Assembly (NCBI RefSeq): GCF_029633865.1
Contig: NC_079212.1
Location: forward strand, 87,532,986 to 87,596,985
DNA length: 64,000 bases
Origin: Lampris incognitus
Lineage: Eukaryota > Chordata > Actinopteri > Lampriformes > Lampridae
Reading direction: 5' to 3'
Shown here: positions 62,719 to 64,000 of the stretch, one piece after another
How positions within the stretch are numbered: position 1 is the first letter of the stretch
Layout of the letters: each line of letters starts with the position of its first letter
The notes under the pieces: generated by a model
Database searches by the model: none
Seen by the model: the letters and a program-made list of their open reading frames with translations, nothing else
What the model was told of the DNA's origin: nothing
Translations under genes and position numbers: made by a program

Positions 62719-63500
62719 AGCTAGACAAAGACAGTACAGCACTAGACATGGCCTGGAAAAGGGTAGTGGAGTGTTATGACGCCTCTGAGATTATTGAGAA
62801 TGCTCTTCTCAAAAAAAACTAGAAAGCTTCCCTAAAATCTGTAATAAAGACTCCGCCAAGTTAAGGGAACTGGGAGATCTCCTAATGGATCTCCAGGCTG
62901 CGAGAGAAGATGGCTACCTACCTGGCCTAGCCTAACTGGACACTGCCAGAGGTATCAGCCCTACAGAGGAGAAACTGCCCAAATATCTGCAAAAGAAGTG
63001 GATCTCTCGAGGCATGAAATACAAAGAAGAAAACACCTCCTTCCCTCCATTCTGGCATTTCACTAACTTCATCTGTTATGAGGCAAAGGCCACGACCCCA
63101 GTTTTGCCATTCCCAGCAACGACTATCCAAAAGTTGAGAAACCCACATCCAAGCACAGCCATCGGAGAATGCCCATCTCTGTCCACAAAATGGAGGTAAC
63201 CCCCAAGGCCTCCCCCAGCACAGATTCAGCCGTCAGCAAGGATGGTCTTAGTAAAAACTGCCCAGTCCGCAATAAACCTCATCCATTGAGGAAGTGTCGG
63301 GGCTTCAGGATGAAGACATCAGAGGAGCGTAAAACTTAGCTGAAGGACCATGGCATCTGCTTCTGGTGCTGTGCATCCTGCTCTCACCTTGCATGCGATT
63401 ACAACGCTCCAGTAAAGCGCACAGTGTGACAGCCAAGACCACATCACTGCACTCCACCCCACCCAGGTCCACCGCCCCCGGCTTCAAAGGCCCCCAGCCC

Positions 63501-64000
63501 CTCTTCAGAGCATGACGTGGAGGAAGACCCCCCCCCCACCACCACCACCACACACACTGGGAGCTGACGGCTCCCAGATGGAGCCTGTAAACGGCGTCAT
63601 TAGTTTGACACGCCATCCCTGCTCGAATGCAGTGAAACACCGGATAACAGGACTGAGATACCTATGCCAGGGGTGGCTCAGAAATAACCTCGCCTTGTAG
63701 TTATTTGATATTTGCACATATATACAAAAAATATATATACATTCCTATTTGTTTTTGTCGCACTTGATTTATATTGGACACTTGTGTTAAAGTGTGTTGT
63801 TACCTTCTACTAATGAGACGTTACAACTCGTTTCAACCCCACGGGGCTATAAACTTTAATAATAACTTCGGCACGTAAGGTTATGCATCATGCTCGGTCC
63901 GTTATTCCAGGTGCAACAACCTAAACGACCCCTGTGTAAACAAGGAACTAAACAATGGTTCCTAACAATAGTTCCTATTGTTACATCCTTTCTCTTTTCA
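63501..64000. other. Non-coding window end
   Basis: (CCA)n at 63530-63552. No gene recognised. Confidence 0.35.

Larger units (their letters stand above)
60040..63500 (+). pseudogene. BEL/Pao-like gag remnant, split by the hAT element
   Basis: Before the hAT: Ser-rich SRHSGSSRSSSWSASSASIA then LEMTLQLD; after it: KDSTALDMAWKRVVECYDAS, KLRELGDLLMDLQAAREDGY, LPKYLQKKWISRGMKYK, and at 63260-63410 a zinc-knuckle region (NCPVRNKPHPLRKCRGF ... GICFWCCASCSHLACDY). This fits the gag-like region of fish BEL/Pao elements. Stops and frameshifts break it; protease and polymerase are not seen. Confidence 0.65.

Noticed and set aside
1..64000. A novel multi-gene defence or biosynthetic system
   Set aside because: Outside stat2 and apof all recognisable coding sequence belongs to transposable elements or small gene fragments.

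Overview
This window is nuclear DNA from a ray-finned (teleost) fish. The evidence is spliced vertebrate genes, CA/TG and ATT microsatellites, and a dense mix of transposable elements of types common in fish: L2- and RTE-type LINEs, a Penelope-like element, tRNA- and 5S-derived SINEs, hAT, Tc1, piggyBac-like and Sushi-like gypsy elements. No bacterial gene, operon, CRISPR array or phage module is present. The species cannot be named from the sequence alone.

Host genes. Both host genes lie on the minus strand. From 1 to about 20.1 kb is the 5' two thirds of a STAT gene, best matched to stat2. I could place thirteen coding exons by homology and splice signals: start codon at 13909, last visible exon running off the window at position 1. 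They encode the N-terminal domain, coiled coil and most of the DNA-binding domain (435 codons); linker, SH2 and transactivation domains lie outside. A CCAAT/GC-rich stretch with a consensus donor at about 19.94-20.2 kb is a candidate promoter and non-coding first exon. At 42413-43756 is an intact single-exon apolipoprotein F-like gene (apof). APOF and STAT2 are also neighbours in mammals, so the synteny supports both calls. A decayed, split copy of stat2 coding exon 5 lies at 23.1/24.1 kb, and a short antisense fragment resembling the polybromo-1 BAH domain at 57.06-57.15 kb.

Mobile elements. 3.4-8.7 kb (stat2 intron 7) holds a decayed retrovirus-like element, LINE pieces, SINEs and MITEs. 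14.4-17.3 kb is an L2 LINE split by an RTE fragment. 18.2-19.3 kb is a SINE with two hAT elements nested in it. 21.7-22.7 kb is another LINE. 24.5-27.0 kb holds a solo LTR and a Penelope-like element between inverted repeats. 27.3-31.9 kb is a broken Sushi-like gypsy element with other insertions. 33.7-36.4 kb is an RTE LINE interrupted by a solo LTR. 36.6-37.7 kb is piggyBac-like. 38-39 kb is a LINE followed by a TRIM-like tRNA-related repeat. 45.5-46.8 kb is a SINE split by an 886-bp hAT element. 47.6-48.1 kb is a TA-flanked MITE. 48.4-49.6 kb is a Tc1 element folded into a 1.2-kb palindrome. 52.7-57.1 kb is a nearly complete Ty3/gypsy element with one frameshift. 58.0-59.7 kb is an RTE reverse transcriptase ORF. 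60.3-62.7 kb is a complete hAT transposon with intact transposase, inserted in a BEL/Pao-like gag remnant.

The most notable items are the structurally complete hAT element, the long Tc1 palindrome, the tRNA-like TG...CA repeat that occurs as direct pairs with a target-site duplication, the split decayed stat2 exon copy, and the antisense polybromo-like fragment joined to a retroposon tail. All family assignments come from reading the sequence; no database search was run.
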